From the NCBI GenBank assembly GCA_903835235.1, contig CAILMF010000015.1, forward strand, positions 186,001 through 250,000: a stretch of 64,000 bases of DNA, written 5' to 3'. How positions within the stretch are numbered: position 1 is the first letter of the stretch; each line of letters begins with the position of its first letter. Made by a program: the position numbers and the translations under genes. Positions 28,211 to 37,792 of the stretch are shown piece after piece. Origin of the DNA: an uncultured Rhodospirillales bacterium. Its GTDB lineage: Bacteria > Pseudomonadota > Alphaproteobacteria > Acetobacterales > Acetobacteraceae. The notes beneath the pieces were generated by a model. It searched no databases and was not told the origin of the DNA. It saw only the letters and a program-made list of their open reading frames with translations.

Positions 28211-28941
28211 CCTTCCGTCCCTGTTGCATCATTCCCAGCCGAAACCACCACCTGGCGGTTGCCCAGGTCATCGCGGCGGTGCGTGCGGCTGGACTGCCTG
28301 TCTTCCTGCTGGATGATGCCAGTGACGAGCCCGCTCGAAGCGTGCTTGCTGCCCAGGCCGCCGCGGAGGTTGCTGTGACGCGGCTGGAGCCTCGACACGG
28401 CAAGGGCGCTGCGGTGATGCTGGGCTTTCGTCAAGCCAGCGCGGCCGGCTTCAGCCACGCCGTGCAGGTGGATGCCGACGGACAACACGACCTGACGCGA
28501 CTGACTGAGTTGCTCGCGCTTGCTCGGGCAAGGCCGGAGGCGCTTATATCCGGTGCAGCTCGCTATGACGCGTCGGTGCCAAAGGCGCGGCAGTGGGGAC
28601 GCTACCTGACCCATTTCTGGGTATGGGTGGAGACACTTTCCTTCCAGATATCGGACAGCATGTGCGGATTTCGTGTCTATCCCCTGGCGCCCACGCTGCG
28701 GCTGTTGCAGCGTTCCCGCATCGGCGCCTTCATGGACTTCGACACCGAGATCATGGTTCGATTGTTCTGGCAGGGCACGCCCGTTCGCATGGTGCCGGTA
28801 GATGTGGTTTATCCCGCCAACAACACGTCAAATTTCGACATGCTGAGGGATAACTGGCGGATCACGAAGATGCACACACGCCTGACGCTTGCCATGCTGC
28901 CCCGCGCGCCGATGCTGCTCTGGCGCAGGCTGCGCTCGTGA
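28207..28941 (+). CDS. Glycosyltransferase family 2 protein of the aryl polyene cluster
   Basis: A 244-residue GT2 enzyme. It starts FRPCCIIPSRNH, has the nucleotide-sugar DDASDEP segment and the metal-binding DAD at 89-91 (VQVDADGQHD), then DSMCGFRVYPL and MDFDTEIMVRLFW. In enterobacterial APE clusters the equivalent domain is fused to an LpxL-like acyltransferase; here the partner domain is the separate gene at 22926. It probably adds the sugar linking polyene and lipid. ATG overlaps the preceding stop by four bases. Confidence 0.88.
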   Translation: MTFRPCCIIPSRNHHLAVAQVIAAVRAAGLPVFLLDDASDEPARSVLAAQAAAEVAVTRLEPRHGKGAAVMLGFRQASAAGFSHAVQVDADGQHDLTRLTELLALARARPEALISGAARYDASVPKARQWGRYLTHFWVWVETLSFQISDSMCGFRVYPLAPTLRLLQRSRIGAFMDFDTEIMVRLFWQGTPVRMVPVDVVYPANNTSNFDMLRDNWRITKMHTRLTLAMLPRAPMLLWRRLRS

Positions 28942-29348
28942 TCAGCGCGACAACGGAGATCAAGGCGCAGTTCTATGACCTTGATCCCATGAACATCGTT
29001 TGGCACGGCAACTACGCCCGATTTCTGGAACAGGCGCGGTGCGATTTGCTCGACCTGATCGGCTTCAATTACGTCCAGATGGCCGCTACGGACCACGCTT
29101 GGCCGATTGTAGATATGCGGACAAAGTATATTCGCCCGATCCGGTTCGGCCAACGCATCGCGGTCACCGCGACATTGCTGGAATGGGAGAACCGGCTTCG
29201 AATCGACTACCGCATCGCCGATGTTGAAACCGGCGAGGTCCTGACCAAGGCACAGACCACGCAGATGGCGGTGCACATCCGCACCGGCGAGACCGCCTTT
29301 GAAAGTCCTGCACCGCTGCTGGATGCTGTGCGGAAGGCAGGCGCGTGA
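28938..29348 (+). CDS. Acyl-CoA thioesterase (4HBT hotdog), ApeK-like
   Basis: A 136-residue 4-hydroxybenzoyl-CoA-type thioesterase. The catalytic motif DLDPMNIVWHGNYARFLEQAR places Asp16 and the HGNY pair as expected. It is the cluster thioesterase that can release or edit ACP-bound intermediates. GTG start, overlapping the glycosyltransferase stop (GTGA) and followed by the LolA-like gene with the same kind of overlap. Confidence 0.88.
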   Translation: MISATTEIKAQFYDLDPMNIVWHGNYARFLEQARCDLLDLIGFNYVQMAATDHAWPIVDMRTKYIRPIRFGQRIAVTATLLEWENRLRIDYRIADVETGEVLTKAQTTQMAVHIRTGETAFESPAPLLDAVRKAGA

Positions 29349-29962
29349 CGCGGCGCGGTCTGCTGCTGTTGGCGTTCGCACCGGCACAGGTGGCTGCCGA
29401 GGTGCAGGAAGCGCGGCCGCAGATTCTGCGTGCGGGCGAGCAGTTGCGTGGGCGCTTCAGTCAGGAACGCCGCTTGCAGGGCTTTGCGCGGCCGCTGCGC
29501 AGCGAGGGCGATTTTCTGCTGCTGCCCGGCCGCGGTCTGATCTGGCAAAGCAAGGTGCCGTTCGTCAGCACGTTGGTCATCACCGAGGGTGGTATCCTGC
29601 AACTGATGGATGGCCGCGAGGCGATGCGGCTGCCAGCTTCCCGTGCGCCGGGGCTTGGGCAGTTCTACCAGGTCCTTGCCGGCGCCATGTCCGGCGATCC
29701 CTCCAGCCTTGGCCAAGTCTTCGACGTCGCCTGGCAAGCGGACGCGGCGAAATGGCAGCTGACCCTCACTCCACGGGGCGCCAACGACCAGGCTCTCGCC
29801 AGTATCGACTCAATCATCGTGGGTGGAGGCAGGTTGGTCGAGGCGGTCGAAGTCCGCAGGGCGAATGGTGATGCCGACCTGATGGCCTTCCGCGACCAGC
29901 ATGTTGGCCCAGCCGCCCCCGACGTCGCGGAACAGGCGTTGCTCTCGCTTCTCAGGCCGTGA
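29345..29962 (+). CDS. LolA-like outer membrane lipoprotein carrier of the aryl polyene cluster
   Basis: A 205-residue periplasmic carrier. The short N-terminal signal (MTRRGLLLLAFAPAQVAAE) would be cleaved after AAE or close by, and the body has the LRGRFSQERRLQGFARPLRSEGDFLLLPGRGLIWQ pattern of LolA-family proteins. Next to an MMPL exporter it would carry the polyene lipid across the periplasm. GTG start with a four-base overlap. Confidence 0.87.
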   Translation: MTRRGLLLLAFAPAQVAAEVQEARPQILRAGEQLRGRFSQERRLQGFARPLRSEGDFLLLPGRGLIWQSKVPFVSTLVITEGGILQLMDGREAMRLPASRAPGLGQFYQVLAGAMSGDPSSLGQVFDVAWQADAAKWQLTLTPRGANDQALASIDSIIVGGGRLVEAVEVRRANGDADLMAFRDQHVGPAAPDVAEQALLSLLRP

Positions 29963-32229
29963 AGCGCTGGCTGGCCTGGTGTTGGCTCGCGTTGGTGCTG
30001 TCCGCGGGCGGCTATGTTGTTCTGCGGCTGCATGCCGGCGTTCAGTTGCAGAGCAGCGTGTTGGCGTTGCTGCCCCGCATGGAACGCGATGGCGTTGCCG
30101 ACCGGGCGCAGCAGCGCGTCGCCGAGGCTGGCGCCCGTCGGATCGTCCTGCTGATCGGGCACACGGACGGGCTGCGCGCCCGCACTGTTGGTAGGGAAAT
30201 TGCGGCAGCATTGGGCGCCTCCGGCTTGGTGCATGGGGTGACCGCCGCAGTGGATCGGGCGGCGCAGCAGCGGATGGGGACGCTTTATTTCCCGCATCGG
30301 GCCGGACTTCTGGCTGAGGCAGATCGGGCGGTCCTGTTGGCCGGCGGCGCTCAGCTGCTGGTGGATCGGGCGCAGGCCATGCTGTTCAGCCCCGCGGGTT
30401 TCGGCGATGCGGCGTTGCTGGCACGCGATCCCTTCCTGCTGATGCCGAGCTTCCTTGCGGCGCTGCCGCTGCCGCAGACCCGCCTTGCGGCAGAGGATGG
30501 AGTACTGGTGGTTCGGGATGGCGGCATGACCTGGGCCTTCATCTCGGCCGAACTGTCTGGAGACGGCTTCGCCCTGCCGGTCCAGCAAGCGTTTGAAGTC
30601 TTTCTCGCCCAGCATCTGCCTGGCGATGTCGAGGTGCTGCGTACCGGCGCGCTGTTCTACGCCGCCGCGGGCGCCAAGCAGGCGATGGGCGAGAGTTCGA
30701 CTCTCGGCGCCGTCTCCCTGCTGGCGACGGTGGCGCTGGTCCTGCTTGTTTTCCGACGCATCCGTCCGATCCTGCTGGCGATGCTGGATATCGGCGTCGG
30801 CATCACCGTAGCCACCGCCTTTTGTCTCTGGTGGTTTCACGAGTTGCACACCGTGGCCATCCTGTTCGGTGCCAGCTTGATAGGTGTCGCAGTAGACTAT
30901 TCGCTGCAGTACTTCGCCGCGTATTTCGACCCGCTTGCCAGGAACGCTGTTGACCGGTTGCGCCGCGTGCTGCCGGGCATCGCCATTGGGCTGGGCACGA
31001 CGCTCATCGGCTATTGCACGTTGCTGCTTGCACCCTTTCCAGGCCTGCAGCAGATCGCAACGTTTTCCTGTGTCGGCTTGGCAGGCAGTTTCCTGACCGT
31101 GGCACTTTGGTACCCGCGGTTGGACCGTGCCGGCCCCCTGCCGCACGGCACCAGAATGCTTTCCGCGCTGGGAGGGCACTGGACGTTGTGGGAAGTGCCG
31201 CGCCTACGGCCGGCTCGACTGGCGCTGCTGGCGGCTGTTGTGGTCGCAACAGCCTTCGGCCTTCCTCGGTTGGAGGTCGATGACAATGTACAGCACATGC
31301 AGGATATGCCACCGGACCTTAAGCACCAGGAAGCTGAGATCCAGCGCCTGACCGGCAATGGCGGCGCCGCCCAGTTCATCCTGGTACGTGCCGCCGATGC
31401 GGAAGCGGCGCTGCAGGTTCAGGAGGCACTTCTGCCCCGCCTTGCCGAGGTGCAGTCAAGGGGCCTCCTGGCCGGTTTCCAGGCCCCGGCGCAGTTCATT
31501 CCCTCCCAGGCCAGGCAACGAGAGAATGCGGACCTGGTCACCCGGGCGCTGATGCCGCTGCTCCCGTCCCATATCGACGCCGTGGGTCTAACTGCCCCGC
31601 CACAACCCGCGCGGGAGGAGCCGTTGTTGCTCACGATGTTGCCCAATGACGGCCCGTTGGCCCTCGTCAGCGCATTGGTCCTGGAGCCTAAGGTACAGTT
31701 GGTGTTGCTGCATGGCCTGACGGACGTGGCAGCCCTCCGGTCAGAGCTGGCAGGCATGGCTGGCGTACAAATTGTCAGCCTGGTCGATGACTGGTCATCG
31801 CTGTTCGGCATTTATCGCCGTCAGGCCCTGGGGCTGCTGGGCTTCTCGGTGCTGCTGATGCTGCCACTGCTGATTTGGCGCTATCGGTGGGCCACACTGC
31901 GGGTTCTCGCGCCATCGGCGGTCGCGGTACTGGTAACCCCGCCGATCGCAGCGCTGTTCGGCCTGGCCTTTACCTTCTTCAACGCCATGGCACTGGTGCT
32001 GGTGCTGTCCATCGGCGTGGATTACGCCGTGTTCTGCCGTGAAACCCCGATGGGGCGACGAGGCGTCACCGCATTGGCGATTCTGCTGGCCGCCGCCAGC
32101 ACCACGCTCTCCTTTGGGATGCTCGCGGCCAGCCAGGTTTTTGCGGTGCAGGCTTTCGGCGCCACCATGTTGATCGGCATCAGTATCGCGTGGCTACTGG
32201 CACCCATCGCCGGAGGTCGCCCAGAATGA
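29959..32229 (+). CDS. MMPL/RND family transporter of the aryl polyene cluster
   Basis: A 756-residue inner-membrane exporter. It has a signal-anchor at residues 1-20, a large periplasmic loop, a first membrane block (LGAVSLLATVALVLLVF through LIGYCTLLLAPF), a second loop and a second membrane block (LLGFSVLLMLPLLIWRYR through the C-terminus), giving the two-fold repeat of the MMPL family. DVGVGITVATAFCLWWF-type and GVDYSLQYFAAYF/GVDYAVFCRE segments mark the proton-relay helices. Together with the LolA-like protein it should move the product to the outer membrane. GTG start overlaps the previous stop. Confidence 0.9.
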   Translation: MKRWLAWCWLALVLSAGGYVVLRLHAGVQLQSSVLALLPRMERDGVADRAQQRVAEAGARRIVLLIGHTDGLRARTVGREIAAALGASGLVHGVTAAVDRAAQQRMGTLYFPHRAGLLAEADRAVLLAGGAQLLVDRAQAMLFSPAGFGDAALLARDPFLLMPSFLAALPLPQTRLAAEDGVLVVRDGGMTWAFISAELSGDGFALPVQQAFEVFLAQHLPGDVEVLRTGALFYAAAGAKQAMGESSTLGAVSLLATVALVLLVFRRIRPILLAMLDIGVGITVATAFCLWWFHELHTVAILFGASLIGVAVDYSLQYFAAYFDPLARNAVDRLRRVLPGIAIGLGTTLIGYCTLLLAPFPGLQQIATFSCVGLAGSFLTVALWYPRLDRAGPLPHGTRMLSALGGHWTLWEVPRLRPARLALLAAVVVATAFGLPRLEVDDNVQHMQDMPPDLKHQEAEIQRLTGNGGAAQFILVRAADAEAALQVQEALLPRLAEVQSRGLLAGFQAPAQFIPSQARQRENADLVTRALMPLLPSHIDAVGLTAPPQPAREEPLLLTMLPNDGPLALVSALVLEPKVQLVLLHGLTDVAALRSELAGMAGVQIVSLVDDWSSLFGIYRRQALGLLGFSVLLMLPLLIWRYRWATLRVLAPSAVAVLVTPPIAALFGLAFTFFNAMALVLVLSIGVDYAVFCRETPMGRRGVTALAILLAAASTTLSFGMLAASQVFAVQAFGATMLIGISIAWLLAPIAGGRPE

Positions 32230-32795
32230 ACCGTCGCTCCCTCATGCTGGCACTGCCGTTTGCCGCTTGCGCTACACCGCCACAGCCCCAACCAGCCGAT
32301 ATCGCCTTCATCGCCCCGCGGACGGCTTTTCGTATTCCGCCGCCAACCCTGTTGGGCCAGACGGTTGCGGTCGCACAGACCGTGCAGGCGGACTACGCTG
32401 GCCTTGGCATGGTGTTCGAGGCTCAGATCGCCATAACGCCGGAGGGGCTCGACCTGGCTGTCCTGGATACGCTTGGCCGTCGTGCGCTTTCAATTGCCTG
32501 GCACGGCCATGACCCGGAAGCGCAGGCCGCACCTTGGCTGCCCGATGGCGTGACCGCAGCCAATATGTTGGCCGACATTGCCCTGCTGTACTGGCCGGAG
32601 GCATTGCTCACCCCCGCACTGCTTGCTGCAGGCGCCAGGCTGGAAGCGACGTCGAATCACCGCAGCATCCTTGCCGAAGGACGGGAGGTGATCCGCATAG
32701 AGTACCGGCAAGCGGGATGGGGTGGACAGGCATTGCTCCGCAACCTTGCCTTCGGCTACAGCCTGACCGTGAACTCCGTTTTGCTGACGCCATGA
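32226..32795 (+). CDS. DUF3261 family lipoprotein of the aryl polyene cluster
   Basis: A 189-residue protein with a short N-terminal signal and a lipobox-like LPFAAC, so it is probably an outer-membrane lipoprotein. The body ends with GWGGQALLRNLAFGYSLTVNSVLL, a pattern of DUF3261 proteins, which sit in this place in APE clusters. A LolB-like docking role for the exported lipid is an inference. ATG overlaps the transporter stop and the stop overlaps the KS start. Confidence 0.82.
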   Translation: MNRRSLMLALPFAACATPPQPQPADIAFIAPRTAFRIPPPTLLGQTVAVAQTVQADYAGLGMVFEAQIAITPEGLDLAVLDTLGRRALSIAWHGHDPEAQAAPWLPDGVTAANMLADIALLYWPEALLTPALLAAGARLEATSNHRSILAEGREVIRIEYRQAGWGGQALLRNLAFGYSLTVNSVLLTP

Positions 32796-33976
32796 AGCTG
32801 AACCTTACCGCCCTTGGCATCGTGAATGCACTGGGCGCGGACGCCGGGACTGTTGCCGCACGCCTGTTCCACCCCATCGAGGGGCCGTGGTGGCAGGCCG
32901 GCGCCCTGACACCGAGGACCGACATAGTCCCCGGCGCCACGCTTTGGGTCGGCGCAGTTGCTGACGCGCTGCCCGAGGTGCCGGCCGCGCTGCACAACTA
33001 TGCCTGCCGCAACAATCAGTTGGCGCTGGCGGCGCTGTTGCAGATGGAGGCGCCGATCGCCGCGGCGATCAACCGGTATGGCGCCGAGCGCATTGCGGTC
33101 ATCCTTGGCACCAGTACCTCGGGCATGGCTGAAGGCGAAGCGGGGCTGAAGGCTCGGCAACGCGACGGCGTGTGGCCGAACGGCTTTGCCTATAGCCAGC
33201 AGGAACCAGGTAATCTGGCGTTGTTCGTAGCGGATCTGCTGGCACTGCGCGGTCCCGCCTACACCGTTCACACCGCCTGCTCATCCTCGGGTAAGGCCAT
33301 CGCCTCGGCACAGCGCCTGATCCGCGCTGGGCTTTGCGATGCCGCCATTGTCGGCGGTGCCGACAGCTTGTGCGGTACCACGCTGCACGGCTTCTTCGCG
33401 CTCGAAGCATTGTCGCAGCGCCCGCTCAACGCGTTCAGTGCAAACCGTGATGGCACCTGCATCGGCGAGGGCGCTGCGTTGTTCCTGCTGGAGCCAGCGC
33501 CTGGGCCGGTCGCGTTGTTGGGGGTCGGAGAAAGCAGCGACGCTCACCACATCAGTGCCCCCGAGCCGGAGGGGCGCGGTGCGCGGGCAGCCATGAATGC
33601 TGCGCTCCTGGCCGCAGGTCTTGCTGCAGATGCTGTCGGGTATGTGAACCTGCATGGTACCGGCACCAAGTTGAATGACGCCATGGAGGGCAGGGCGGTG
33701 ACCGCGATCTTCGGTGCCGACACACCCTGCAGCGCCACCAAGGTCCTGACCGGTCACACCTTGGGTGCTGCGGCGGCAACCGAGGCTGCGTTCTGCTGGA
33801 TGGCGCTCCAGCGTGGCCTGTTGCCACCCCACCTATGGGACGGCGTAGCCGCCGACGACATCCCCCCGTTGCGCCTGGCCATGCCCGGAGAAGAACTTCG
33901 CGGCCCACGCACCATGCTCAGCGCCAGCTACGCCTTCGGCGGCAGCAACCTGGCGCTGCTGCTGGGTGCCGCGTGA
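32792..33976 (+). CDS. Beta-ketoacyl-ACP synthase (ApeO-like)
   Basis: A 394-residue ketosynthase. The Cys-His-His triad is Cys163 (HTACSSSGKA), His288 (NLHGTGTKLND) and His322 (LTGHTLGAAAATE). The N-terminal third is divergent from FabF. By analogy with Xenorhabdus it should work as a heterodimer with the chain-length factor at 24004. The ATG at 32792 is chosen because ATGA overlaps the preceding stop and the conserved start follows. Confidence 0.9.
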   Translation: MKLNLTALGIVNALGADAGTVAARLFHPIEGPWWQAGALTPRTDIVPGATLWVGAVADALPEVPAALHNYACRNNQLALAALLQMEAPIAAAINRYGAERIAVILGTSTSGMAEGEAGLKARQRDGVWPNGFAYSQQEPGNLALFVADLLALRGPAYTVHTACSSSGKAIASAQRLIRAGLCDAAIVGGADSLCGTTLHGFFALEALSQRPLNAFSANRDGTCIGEGAALFLLEPAPGPVALLGVGESSDAHHISAPEPEGRGARAAMNAALLAAGLAADAVGYVNLHGTGTKLNDAMEGRAVTAIFGADTPCSATKVLTGHTLGAAAATEAAFCWMALQRGLLPPHLWDGVAADDIPPLRLAMPGEELRGPRTMLSASYAFGGSNLALLLGAA

Positions 33977-34410
33977 TGCTGGACCTGCCGCTCAGCGAGT
34001 TGGTCCCGCACCGGCCGCCGATGCTCCTATTGGACCATGTGCTGGCTGCTGACGACGCCTCGCTCGTCGCAAGCGTGACGATCCATGCGGAGACGGAATT
34101 CCTCGAAGCTGAGGGTGTGCCGGCGCATATCGGCATTGAGTACATGGCCCAGGCCTGTGCCGCCTTTGCCGGCGCGCGAGCCCGTGCCGATGAGAGGGAG
34201 CCGCGCATCGGGTTCCTGCTGGGATCACGTCGCTTCCTGATGCACCGGCCGTGGTATCGGCTGGGCGAAACACTCCGGGTAACGGTGAAACTGGTTTATC
34301 AGGATGACGCGATGGGCAGCTTCGTCGGCAGCGTCGAAGTGGCAGGCGAGGTTGCAGCCGAAGCGGACCTGACGGTCTACGAACCGCAAGCAGGAGAGAC
34401 CCCGGAGTGA
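33976..34410 (+). CDS. apeP: ApeP family dehydratase
   Basis: A 144-residue hotdog protein. It starts with [19 protein letters not shown] and has [20 protein letters not shown], the two conserved blocks of ApeP dehydratases, which pair with ApeI to remove water from the 3-hydroxyacyl-ACP. The partner is the C-terminal domain of the ligase at 26570. ATG at 33976 overlaps the KS stop; a GTG three bases earlier is possible. Confidence 0.88.
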   Translation: MLDLPLSELVPHRPPMLLLDHVLAADDASLVASVTIHAETEFLEAEGVPAHIGIEYMAQACAAFAGARARADEREPRIGFLLGSRRFLMHRPWYRLGETLRVTVKLVYQDDAMGSFVGSVEVAGEVAAEADLTVYEPQAGETPE

Positions 34411-35132
34411 GCCGCAGCATCCTCGTGACCGGTGCAAGCAAGGGCATCGGCCGGTCAATTGCGGAGCAACTGGCGCGGGACGGCTTTGACCTTGCGATCC
34501 ACTATGGCCGGGACATCGCTGGCGCCGAAGCTACGGCGGAGACGGTCAGGCTGGCTGGGCGCACGGCACGTCTGCTCGCCTTTGACATCGCCGACCGCGC
34601 CGCAGCCCGTGCAGCGCTGGAGGCGGATGTCGCCGCACACGGCGCGCCGCACGGCGTGGTGCTGAATGCCGGCATCACCGCCGACAATGCCTTCCCGGCC
34701 ATGACCGGAGAGGAATGGGACAGTGTACTGCGCACCAACCTGGACGGGTTCTACAATGTGCTGCAGCCGTTGGTGCTTCCCATGGTCCAGCGCCGGAAGG
34801 GGGGGCGCATCGTCGCGCTCTCCTCGGTGGCGGGCCTTGCCGGCAACCGGGGCCAGGTCAACTACAGCGCCACGAAGGCCGGCATCATCGGGGCGGCAAA
34901 GGCCTTGGCCGTGGAACTGGCCAAACGCAACATCACCGTCAACTGCGTCGCGCCCGGGCTGATCGAGACGCAGATGATCAAGGACGTCCCACTGGAACAC
35001 GTCATGCAGGCCATCCCGATGCGCCGTGTCGGCAGGCCCGAGGAGGTCGCGGCGGTGGTGGCGTTCCTGTGTTCCGACGCCGCGAGTTATGTGACGCGCC
35101 AGGTCATCTCGGTGAACGGGGGCATGCTGTGA
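34407..35132 (+). CDS. 3-oxoacyl-ACP reductase FabG-like (ApeQ-like)
   Basis: A 241-residue short-chain dehydrogenase. TGASKGIG (NADP-binding), the NAG motif in [11 protein letters not shown], the catalytic Ser of LSSVAG and YSATK are all present, and it ends with the SVNGGML form of FabG. In this cluster it reduces the 3-keto group during polyene extension. GTG start, four-base overlaps on both sides. Confidence 0.92.
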   Translation: MSRSILVTGASKGIGRSIAEQLARDGFDLAIHYGRDIAGAEATAETVRLAGRTARLLAFDIADRAAARAALEADVAAHGAPHGVVLNAGITADNAFPAMTGEEWDSVLRTNLDGFYNVLQPLVLPMVQRRKGGRIVALSSVAGLAGNRGQVNYSATKAGIIGAAKALAVELAKRNITVNCVAPGLIETQMIKDVPLEHVMQAIPMRRVGRPEEVAAVVAFLCSDAASYVTRQVISVNGGML

Positions 35133-36355
35133 CCCGCCGCGTCGTTGTCACCGGCATGGGCGGCATAACGTCATTGGGTGACAACTGGCCTGACATTCGC
35201 TCGCGCTTGGAAGCTGGCCAAACCGGCATTGCCCGCATGGCCGAGTGGGACAGATATGAGGGCCTGAATACGCGGCTTGCTGGCCCGATCGAGGGCTTTG
35301 ACGCCGACAAGCTGTACCCGCGCAAGAAGCTGCGGACCATGGGCAGGGTGTCGCGCTTTGCCGTCTTCGCAACCGAGCGGGCCTTGGCGCAGGCCGGCCT
35401 GACGGACGACCCGGTATTGAAGCGGGGCCGTGCCGGCATCGCCTATGGCAGTTCCTTCGGCAGCACGCCGCCGGTACTCGGGTTCGCCGAACTCATTACC
35501 AACGGCACCGTGCGCCATGTGACCGCCACCAGCTATGTGCAGATGATGAGCCACACCGCCGCGGTGAACATCGGCCTTTTCTTCGGGCTGACCGGGCGCA
35601 TCATCACGACCTCCTCCGCCTGCACCTCTGGTAGCCAGGGCGTCGGCTATGCCTACGAGGCCATCAAGCACGGGGCGCAGGACATCATGCTGGCAGGTGG
35701 GGCCGAGGAGTTGTGCCCCACCATGGCCGCGGTGTTCGACACGCTCTACGCCACCAGCACGAAGAACGACACGCCGCAGGCAACGCCTCGCCCGTTTGAT
35801 GCCTCGCGCGACGGCCTGGTGATCGGCGAAGGCGCGGCCACGCTTGTACTGGAGGAGCGCGAGCACGCCCTGGCGCGCGGTGCGACCATCCTCGCCGAGG
35901 TGGCCGGCTTCGGCACAAACTCGGATGGAAACCACGTGACCCAACCGAATGCGCCGACAATGGAAGTCGCGCTGCGGCTGGCGCTGCAGGATGCCGGGCT
36001 ACCGCCCGAGGCCATCGGGTTCACCAGCGGCCACGGCACCGCGACGGATCATGGCGATATCGCCGAGAGCCTGGCAACCCACGCCGTGTTCGGCGAGCGC
36101 ATGCCGATCCATTCGCTGAAGGGTCACTTCGGCCATACGCTCGGGGGCTGCGGTGCCATCGAAAGTTGGCTCGGACTTAGCATGCTGGCGGATGGCTGGT
36201 TCGTGCCCACCGCCAACCTGATGGATGTGGACGCCAGATGCGCACCGCTGGACTACCTGCGCGCCGAGCCCCGGTTGATGCAGCCGGAATACCTGATGAA
36301 GAACAATTTTGCTTTTGGCGGCATCAACACGTCGCTGATCTTCCGCCGCGTTTAA
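35129..36355 (+). CDS. Beta-ketoacyl-ACP synthase (ApeR-like)
   Basis: A 408-residue KAS II type ketosynthase, last gene of the APE operon. The triad is Cys165 ([11 protein letters not shown]), His302 ([10 protein letters not shown]) and His336 ([10 protein letters not shown]). It starts [13 protein letters not shown], directly after the GTG that overlaps the FabG-like stop. In characterised systems this second KS probably performs the first condensation with the aryl starter. The 3' end overlaps the convergent LivF-like gene by four bases. Confidence 0.92.
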   Translation: MTRRVVVTGMGGITSLGDNWPDIRSRLEAGQTGIARMAEWDRYEGLNTRLAGPIEGFDADKLYPRKKLRTMGRVSRFAVFATERALAQAGLTDDPVLKRGRAGIAYGSSFGSTPPVLGFAELITNGTVRHVTATSYVQMMSHTAAVNIGLFFGLTGRIITTSSACTSGSQGVGYAYEAIKHGAQDIMLAGGAEELCPTMAAVFDTLYATSTKNDTPQATPRPFDASRDGLVIGEGAATLVLEEREHALARGATILAEVAGFGTNSDGNHVTQPNAPTMEVALRLALQDAGLPPEAIGFTSGHGTATDHGDIAESLATHAVFGERMPIHSLKGHFGHTLGGCGAIESWLGLSMLADGWFVPTANLMDVDARCAPLDYLRAEPRLMQPEYLMKNNFAFGGINTSLIFRRV

Positions 36356-37089
36356 AGACCGAGATAAACCTTCCGCACCAGTTCGTTGTCCTGCAACTCA
36401 GCGGCGGAAGCGCCCTCGAACACCATGTGGCCGTGGACGATGACGTAGCCGCGGTCCGCAATCCGCACCGCCTGGTGGAAGTTCTGCTCGGCCATCAGCA
36501 CCGTCAGCCCCAGCCGGGACTTCATTTCCGCGATCATCTCGATGGTGCGGGAAACCAGGATCGGTGCGAGCCCGACCGATGGCTCGTCCACCAGCAGGAT
36601 GCGCGGTGCCGACATGACGGCGCGGCCCAGCGCCACCATCTGCTGCTCGCCGCCGCTCATGCTGCCGACAAGCTGGGTGCGGCGCTCCGCCAAGCGTGGA
36701 AAAAGCTCGAAACATAGCGCCAGGTTCTCCGCGAGCTTCGCCCTTGCCACCGCGCGATAGGCGCCAAGCCGCAGGTTCTGCTCCACCGTCAACCGCGGGA
36801 ACAGCTGACGGCCTTCGGGCACCAGCACGATGCCTTGCTCCACAACGTGTTCCGGCTTCATGCCCAGCAAGTCCACGCGCCTACCATCCAATGTCGCGAC
36901 GATGCTGCCCGCGGTAGGCCTTACCTGGCCCATGATGCTGCGCATCAGCGTGGTCTTGCCGTTGCCGTTGGTGCCCAGCAGCACAACGGTCTGGCCTGGC
37001 GGCACGCTCATCGAAACGCCTTCCAGCACCCGCACCGCGCCGTATCCGGCGTCGATGCCGCTGATTTCTAGGCCGCTACTGCTTGCCAA
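36352..37089 (-). CDS. ABC transporter ATP-binding protein, LivF-like
   Basis: A 245-residue ATPase of a branched-chain amino acid type importer. Walker A is GTNGNGKTTL, the signature is MSGGEQQM and Walker B is ILLVDEPSVGLAP. The TTG at 37089 is chosen: it overlaps the end of the LivG-like gene by 14 bases and gives the usual LEISGIDAGYGAVRVLEG start; an ATG 17 codons upstream would add residues unlike the family. Last gene of the five-gene transporter unit. Confidence 0.9.
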   Translation of the reverse strand: MASSSGLEISGIDAGYGAVRVLEGVSMSVPPGQTVVLLGTNGNGKTTLMRSIMGQVRPTAGSIVATLDGRRVDLLGMKPEHVVEQGIVLVPEGRQLFPRLTVEQNLRLGAYRAVARAKLAENLALCFELFPRLAERRTQLVGSMSGGEQQMVALGRAVMSAPRILLVDEPSVGLAPILVSRTIEMIAEMKSRLGLTVLMAEQNFHQAVRIADRGYVIVHGHMVFEGASAAELQDNELVRKVYLGL

Positions 37090-37792
37090 GGTAAGCCCCT
37101 TCCACCTCGGGCAGGGCCAGCACGTCGCGTGGCAACCCATCGGCTATCTTGCGGCCGGCAACAAAGACGACCAGCCGTTCCGAAAAGGCCGTAACAGCGC
37201 GCATGATGTGCTCGATCATGATCACGGCCGTCCCAGCCTCGTTCAGCTTGAACAGCAGTGCGATGATCTGGTCGACCTCAGCGTTGGAAAGTCCGGCCAT
37301 CGCTTCATCCGCGATCAGCAGTCGCGGGTTGAGTGCGATTGCACGCGCCAGCTCCAGCCGCCGCTGTTCCACCTGGGTCAGCTCTTTCGGCAGCTTGCGC
37401 GCCTTGTCCGCCATCTCCACCTGCTCAAGGCAGGCCATGGCGCGGTCCGTCGCTTCCACGGCGTGGCCGGCGAACAGCAGCGGCACGCGGACGTTCTCCA
37501 GCACGCTGAGGCTGTTGAACGGCTGTGGCAGTTGGAACGTCCGAGCCATGCCGAGCCGGGCACGCCGATGCGGTTTGAGCCCGCCAAGGGAAACGCCGTC
37601 CAGCGTCACCTGCCCCTCATGCTCGGCGAAGTCGCCGCTGATGCAATTGACGAAGGTGGACTTGCCCGAGCCATTCGGCCCGATCAGACCGAGCCGTTCG
37701 CCAGCGCGCAACTCGATATCCACCTCGGCCAGCGCGACGAAGCCACCGAACCGCTTGCCAACCCCGTGGGCGCGGAAGAACACCTCGCTCAT
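37076..37792 (-). CDS. ABC transporter ATP-binding protein, LivG-like
   Basis: A 238-residue ATPase with Walker A GPNGSGKST, the LSVLENVRVPLLF segment, a divergent signature PKELTQVEQRRLELARA (TQVEQ in place of LSGGQ) and Walker B LLIADEAMAGLSN. The DEAM in place of DEPM and the altered signature are oddities but both are seen in some LivG proteins. ATG at 37792 overlaps the LivM-like stop. Confidence 0.9.
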   Translation of the reverse strand: MSEVFFRAHGVGKRFGGFVALAEVDIELRAGERLGLIGPNGSGKSTFVNCISGDFAEHEGQVTLDGVSLGGLKPHRRARLGMARTFQLPQPFNSLSVLENVRVPLLFAGHAVEATDRAMACLEQVEMADKARKLPKELTQVEQRRLELARAIALNPRLLIADEAMAGLSNAEVDQIIALLFKLNEAGTAVIMIEHIMRAVTAFSERLVVFVAGRKIADGLPRDVLALPEVEGAYLGKQ

